Source: an uncultured Acetatifactor sp.
Lineage (GTDB): Bacteria; Bacillota; Clostridia; Lachnospirales; Lachnospiraceae
Length of the DNA stretch: 64,000 nt
Assembly: GCA_934433135.1 (NCBI GenBank)
Contig: CAKRZO010000019.1
Location: 5,103 to 69,102 of the forward strand
Reading direction: 5' to 3'
Below, one piece after another: positions 60,227 to 64,000 of this stretch. A program made the position numbers and the translations under genes. Below the pieces are notes generated by a model. That model had not been told where the DNA came from, ran no database searches, and saw nothing but the letters and a program-made list of their open reading frames with translations. Positions within the stretch are counted from its first letter, which is position 1. The number at the start of each line of letters is the position of its first letter.

Positions 60227-60528
60227 GAATGACTCTCCCTAAACTTTTTAAATGCCTTTGCAGCATTCTGTGTTCTGCCGGCCTTATAATCATCATAGCC
60301 TCGCTGAAGCTTTGCATGAAGCTGATTTTCCGTCATTTGTGATGCATCAATATCCATCAACGGCTTTGGTATTGTAACGGAAAAAGGGATTCCGCCTACC
60401 AGCACAACCTGATTAAGAAACATATCAACTGCTGTAGACATAGGAATACCAAGTCTTGCCAGGATTGTTTCTGCATCTGATTTCAATGTAGGATTAATTC
60501 TTAAATTAAGTGTTGCGGATTTTTCCAT
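60223..60528 (-). CDS. RelB/DinJ-family antitoxin
   Basis: A 101-residue protein. The ribbon-helix-helix N-terminus (ATLNLRINPTLKSDAETILARLGI and MSTAVDMFLNQVV) binds DNA; the C-terminal part wraps the toxin. ATG 60528 follows AGGAGG. It should repress its own promoter at 60553-60581, where a palindrome sits between the -10 and -35. Confidence 0.9.
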   Translation of the reverse strand: MEKSATLNLRINPTLKSDAETILARLGIPMSTAVDMFLNQVVLVGGIPFSVTIPKPLMDIDASQMTENQLHAKLQRGYDDYKAGRTQNAAKAFKKFRESHS

Positions 60529-60552
60529 AGTTATCTTCCTCCTGTCAAGCTA

Positions 60553-60581
60553 ATTGTAACGTCATTGCAGTTACTTGTCAA
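60553..60581 (-). promoter_or_regulatory. Promoter and operator of the antitoxin-toxin pair
   Basis: Minus-strand TTGACA (60576-60581), a 17-bp spacer and TACAAT (60553-60558). The spacer and -10 contain the inverted repeat GTAAC (60556-60560) / GTTAC (60570-60574), a plausible RelB binding site for autorepression. Confidence 0.7.
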
Positions 60582-60866
60582 CTAGGATTATGTTACAAAC
60601 AGGGCTGTTTCACGAAGGATTAAAAAATATCATGAAACCAATGGTATATATACCTTGTTCAATTACATAGCATCATCCTTATTATAACTCATGCAAAACT
60701 AGAAATCGATAGCACAAATTCAAGATCTATATACTTTTTGGTACTATTTCTATACTTTGTATCCGTATTCTATCTGTACCTGCTATTATTTGATGATGTT
60801 GGGGTCAAATAGAAATCATCCCTGATAGCACCTTGAAAATTTCACACACAGCTTTAAAAATGATTG
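60582..60866. other. AT-rich non-coding stretch
   Basis: About 285 bases between the antitoxin promoter and the transposase. I see no open frame with a ribosome site, no tRNA and no repeat shared with the rest of the window. It may be remnant DNA of the insertion sequence. Confidence 0.4.
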
Positions 60867-60897
60867 CTTTTCTGATATAATCAGGTTATCAGAAAAG
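60867..60897 (+). promoter_or_regulatory. Inverted repeat before the transposase start
   Basis: Perfect 11-bp arms CTTTTCTGATA (60867-60877) and TATCAGAAAAG (60887-60897) with a 9-base loop, 10 bp upstream of ATG 60908. The left arm overlaps a TATAAT-like -10. In RNA it would put a hairpin directly before the start. Confidence 0.55.
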
Positions 60898-60907
60898 TGG
60901 TTAAAAC

Positions 60908-61819
60908 ATGGCATTTCGGACAAATACATCGCAACAGTTATCCTTTATGGACAGTGCTTCCGGACTAACAGCAAGAGAACAAAAGGCTCTTGATAATTCC
61001 TGGGCGAAAATATTTGCTGATGACATTTTCCCGGCAATTGATGAAGAACGTTTTCGTGTGTTATATTCTACACGGAGTCAGTCTAAATTCAATACACCGG
61101 TTAACATCTGTGTCGGTGCCCTCATTATAAAGGAGTTATTCCAACTTTCTGACGATGATATCGTAGAAAGCCTGATGCTTGATGTCCGCTATCAGTATGC
61201 CCTGCATACCACCAGTTATGAAGAGCAACCTTTAAGCGACAAATCCCTTTCCTGTTTCCGGAAGCGCTGCTATGATTATGAAACAACGCATAATGTTGAT
61301 CTCCTGCATGACTGCGTCACGGATCTGGGAAGCAAGATTGCCAAAATGATGAAGGTCAGCTCAAGAATACGTCGCATGAATTCCATGATGATTGAAGCAA
61401 ACATCAAAAAGCTGAGTCGCGCAGAACTGCTTTATACATGCGTTTCCAAGCTTGTCATTTTCCTTCACAAAAATCAGCAGGACACCCTGCTTGTTGGAAT
61501 GGAGCATTACTATGATCCAAACGATTTCAACCGGAACTTTTATTATAGTGACAGTAGTAAAAATGATGACATCCTGGCTGATATCCTGAAAGATGCTGAT
61601 AAACTATTGGACGTATGTGGGCAGGATTTTGATGACGTTGTAGAATATCAGCTTCTGGTACGATGCCTTTCCGAGCAGACCGTTGTAGAGAATGCGGTAC
61701 GCCGTCTCAAGGAAAAAGGAGAATGCGGAATGAGCTCCTCCATGATGCAGAATCCTTCTGATCCAGACGCAACATTCCGTGAGAAAGCCGGGAAGAAATG
61801 CTCATGTACGGTAAAGTAA
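60908..61819 (+). pseudogene. Truncated IS1182-type transposase
   Basis: A 303-residue frame with the N-terminal half of an IS1182-family transposase: QLSFMDSASGLTAREQKALDNSW, CVGALIIKELFQLSDDDIVESL, QPLSDKSLSCFRKRCYDYE and MQNPSDPDATFREKAGK. Full members exceed 500 residues, and the DDE part should continue after FREKAGK. Here the frame turns into KCSCTVK and stops, so the catalytic C-terminus is deleted. The ends of the element were not recognised. Confidence 0.8.
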
Positions 61820-61861
61820 CACACATGAATTTGATAGACAGCCGCCTACTATTTCCAGAAG

Positions 61862-61893
61862 CGCAGGACATCATCACTTGTCCTGCGTTTTGT
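61862..61893 (+). terminator. Rho-independent terminator
   Basis: CGCAGGACA (61862-61870) pairs with TGTCCTGCG (61879-61887), followed by TTTTGT. Confidence 0.75.
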
Positions 61894-61910
61894 ATTTGCC
61901 TTTAAATCGC

Positions 61911-61939
61911 TTGACAAATAAGTGTATTTAGTATATAGT
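61911..61939 (+). promoter_or_regulatory. Promoter of the YtrA-like operon
   Basis: TTGACA (61911-61916), a 17-bp spacer and TATAGT (61934-61939). Sequence around the -10 (AGTGTATTTAGTATATAGTG) is partly symmetrical with TAGTATA, resembling sites for YtrA-type autorepressors. Confidence 0.75.
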
Positions 61940-61983
61940 GTGTATGTAATAACATCACACTAAAAAACGGAGGAAGTGAGTTT

Positions 61984-62358
61984 GTGAAAATAATCATATC
62001 AAACACTTCCGACAGTCCTTTGTATCAACAAATCAAAGACCAAATAAAGGACGCTATTTTGAAAGACGAATTAGTTGAAGGCGACCCTCTACCATCAATT
62101 CGATCGTTTGCAAACGATTTAAAAGTCAGTGTCCTTACAATACGTCGAGTATATGAGGAATTAGAACAAGAAGGATTTGTCGTAAGTCAAGTTGGTATTG
62201 GAACATTTGTATCTGCAAGTAATGTCGAGTTACTAAGAGATTCTAAACGTCGACTTGTAGAACAAAAAATGCAGGATATGATACAGACTGCAAAATCATT
62301 AAATATTAGTAAAGATGAACTCAATGCTATGATGGATATTCTTTACGAGGAGGTATAA
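61984..62358 (+). CDS. GntR-family regulator, YtrA subfamily
   Basis: A 124-residue repressor. A winged HTH occupies residues 10-78 (SPLYQQIKDQIKDAILKDEL, PLPSIRSFANDLKVSVLTIRRVYEELEQEGFV), followed by the short helical tail that defines YtrA members. The GTG start at 61984 follows GGAGGAAG. It should repress its own operon with the two ABC genes downstream, which start 3 bp after its stop. Confidence 0.93.
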   Translation: MKIIISNTSDSPLYQQIKDQIKDAILKDELVEGDPLPSIRSFANDLKVSVLTIRRVYEELEQEGFVVSQVGIGTFVSASNVELLRDSKRRLVEQKMQDMIQTAKSLNISKDELNAMMDILYEEV

Positions 62359-62361
62359 GAC

Positions 62362-63219
62362 ATGGCTGCAATTTTAGAAGTATCCGGCTTGAAAAAATCA
62401 TATAAGAATTTTGAACTGAAAAATGTCAGTTTTTCAATCTATGAGGATTGTATAACCGGATTTATCGGTGTGAATGGTGCAGGTAAAACAACTACTATCA
62501 ATGCACTTTTGAATTTAGTCCATAGAGATGACGGGATAATCAAGTTTCGTGGCAAAGACATTTCAACAGATGAAAAGACATTCAAAGATAAAATAGGTGT
62601 TGTGTTTGACAGTGGTTGTTTTTATGACGAATTGACAATCAAGGACATGACGGCTTTACTTGCTCCTGCCTATTCAGAATGGGACAATCACATCTACAAA
62701 CAATATTTGGAAAGATTTTCTTTGCAACAGGAGCAGACAATCGGAACATTGTCTAAGGGAATGAAGATGAAGTACGCTTTGGCGTTAGCGTTATCACATA
62801 ATGCGGAATTACTCATTATGGACGAGCCGACCAGTGGACTTGATCCGTTAATGAGAGAACAGTTTATTAACATATTGAAATCCTATATAGAGCCAGGCGG
62901 TAGAGCTGTTTTTTATTCTACTCATAATACAACCGATTTGGATAAATCAGCAGATATGTTGATAATGATAAATGCAGGAAAAATTCTTTTTGAAGAAGAA
63001 AAGGATTTCTTGCTTGAAAAATTTAGAGTTGTTAAAGGTGATGTCAAGTATCTTTCCCCGGATATAAAATCGCTTATGCTTCACTTTGAAAAAAGCAAAT
63101 ATGGATTTACAGGAATTTCAGATAATGCGTCGAAAATCAAATCTCTTTATCCCGACATACTTCTTGAAAGGGCTTCGATAGAGGATATAATGCTGGCGTA
63201 TGTAAAGGAAGGTGAATAA
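62362..63219 (+). CDS. ABC transporter ATP-binding protein (YtrB-like)
   Basis: A 285-residue ATPase: Walker A GVNGAGKTTT, signature LSKGMKMKYALALAL, Walker B LLIMDEPTSGLD and switch STHN. It is in the export-type group found with YtrA regulators, often induced by cell-wall antibiotics or peptides. ATG 62362 follows GAGGAGG within the end of the regulator gene region. Confidence 0.93.
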   Translation: MAAILEVSGLKKSYKNFELKNVSFSIYEDCITGFIGVNGAGKTTTINALLNLVHRDDGIIKFRGKDISTDEKTFKDKIGVVFDSGCFYDELTIKDMTALLAPAYSEWDNHIYKQYLERFSLQQEQTIGTLSKGMKMKYALALALSHNAELLIMDEPTSGLDPLMREQFINILKSYIEPGGRAVFYSTHNTTDLDKSADMLIMINAGKILFEEEKDFLLEKFRVVKGDVKYLSPDIKSLMLHFEKSKYGFTGISDNASKIKSLYPDILLERASIEDIMLAYVKEGE

Positions 63220-63220
63220 G

Positions 63221-63862
63221 ATGTTGATACCTCTGATAAAGAAAGATTTGACAATAGTCAAAGGTTATACTTTGGGAGTTGTTGCAATAGCGTTTGGCCT
63301 GCCATTATTACTTGCATGGCGGCAGCCTCAAATGGGCGGTATGATTAGTCTGTTAATGGCAGTTTTGATTTCTTCAGTCGCGTTTAATTTAGCAATATCT
63401 GAAAAAGAAAATCAATATCCGAAAGCAACTGCTCTGCTTTCTTCAACTCCTTATACCAAAGGAAAAGTAATTGTTTCAAAATATGCACTGTATTTTATTA
63501 TTTATGTAATCTGCTGTATCGCTTATTTGGTTGAAATGCAATTTGTTCCAGAGCTTAAACTTGATAACTTTGCTCAAACTGCTGCGTTGGTCTTTCTAAT
63601 TCAAGCGTTTGGAATGGGCATTTTTCTTCCGATACAATATAAGTTTGGGTATGAAAAGACAAAGTTTGTGTGCTTTTTGCTATTTCTTTCCCCTGTTATT
63701 ATCGACATAGCAAAGCGAATTAGCGTTCCCTCAAAATTAGTTTCACTTATGCAATCAAATTCAGGAATAGCAGCAGCTATTACGTGTGGTTGCGGGATTT
63801 TGATATGGCTTGTATCGTTTGTGATTTCAAATAAGATTTTTGCTAAAAAAGATTTGATATAG
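63221..63862 (+). CDS. ABC-2-type transporter permease
   Basis: A 213-residue membrane protein with six predicted helices (for example YTLGVVAIAFGLPLLLAW, MISLLMAVLISSVAFNLAI, ALYFIIYVICCIAYLVEM). ATLLSSTPYTKGKVIVSKY is typical of ABC2_membrane_5 permeases, though here it reads ATALLSSTPYTK. ATG 63221 follows AGGAAGG at a good distance; the GTG at 63212 is too close to the site. It is the last gene of the operon and the partner of the ATPase before it. Confidence 0.88.
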   Translation: MLIPLIKKDLTIVKGYTLGVVAIAFGLPLLLAWRQPQMGGMISLLMAVLISSVAFNLAISEKENQYPKATALLSSTPYTKGKVIVSKYALYFIIYVICCIAYLVEMQFVPELKLDNFAQTAALVFLIQAFGMGIFLPIQYKFGYEKTKFVCFLLFLSPVIIDIAKRISVPSKLVSLMQSNSGIAAAITCGCGILIWLVSFVISNKIFAKKDLI

Positions 63863-63879
63863 AAAAAGTTTGATTAGCA

Positions 63880-64000
63880 AAACCGGCCGAGCCAGTCAAC
63901 GGCAGGTAAATGGGCTGCGCCCACCGTTGACAGCCCCGCCTGCCTTTGCAGATAGGCAATCAAGGGGCGACAGCAAGGAGTGCTGCCGCCCTTTCCCATA
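63880..64000. other. GC-rich hairpin region, possible integrative-element boundary
   Basis: Inverted repeats GTCAACGG (63895-63902) / CCGTTGAC (63924-63931), then GGGGCGACAGCA / TGCTGCCGCCC near the edge, followed by TTT. Composition changes sharply from the AT-rich ABC genes. Sequences like this often flank relaxase regions of integrative conjugative elements, but no such gene is visible before the window ends. Confidence 0.35.

Overview
The window looks like chromosome from a gut-type Lachnospiraceae (Clostridia, Bacillota). The support is moderate base composition, AGGAGG-type ribosome binding sites, several lipoprotein-dependent CUT1/Lpl-type sugar ABC importers, YesM/YesN-type two-component systems, LL-diaminopimelate aminotransferase, and a cargo of small defence and mobile genes. 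Genus cannot be fixed from sequence alone.

1-18.9 kb: a truncated solute-binding lipoprotein gene diverges from a membrane-spanning AraC regulator. Next comes a seven-gene minus-strand operon: solute-binding protein, two permeases, two FAD-dependent oxidoreductases, a GH42 beta-galactosidase and a glutaminase-A-like (DUF4965) protein. A YesN/YesM pair diverges from it. galK and galT (Leloir pathway) follow, so galactose freed by the GH42 enzyme can enter metabolism. None of the enzymes has a signal peptide, so substrate is probably imported intact.

18.9-34.3 kb: a second seven-gene glycan operon on the minus strand holds a GH42-like hydrolase, Lpl-type permeases and binding protein, a ROK kinase, a GH106-like hydrolase and an EamA transporter. 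It diverges from a three-gene sensory operon: a sensor protein with no kinase domain, a YesN regulator and a YesM kinase, joined by ATGA overlaps.

34.3-42.1 kb: an accessory island. It contains a decayed cytosine methyltransferase, an orphan holin-endolysin pair, RtcB RNA ligase with an XRE regulator, a Septu (PtuA-PtuB) anti-phage system with its own promoter, a MATE exporter and a toxin-antitoxin remnant.

42.1-52.6 kb: mixed metabolism. It holds an AraC regulator, a CapA-like lipoprotein, a decayed AraC gene, two TIM-barrel isomerases, a sialate-esterase-like enzyme, a PdxA-family dehydrogenase, dapL behind a strong promoter and a leader terminator, and an RluA-type pseudouridine synthase.

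52.6-59.4 kb: a probable peptidoglycan-sugar salvage operon on the minus strand: RpiR/MurR regulator, MurQ etherase, two Lpl-type permeases, binding protein and NamZ (GH171). NamZ lacks a signal peptide, which points to import of a MurNAc-containing saccharide followed by cytosolic cleavage. No MurNAc kinase is visible.

59.5-64 kb: a FeoB-associated protein, a RelB-RelE pair with its promoter and operator, a truncated IS1182-type transposase, and a YtrA-type regulator with an ABC exporter, ending in a hairpin-rich stretch. A dispersed intergenic repeat (core GTAACAGTTCAGACGCGCC) recurs in about ten intergenic gaps. One copy, at 13162-13330, has perfect 13-bp inverted ends.
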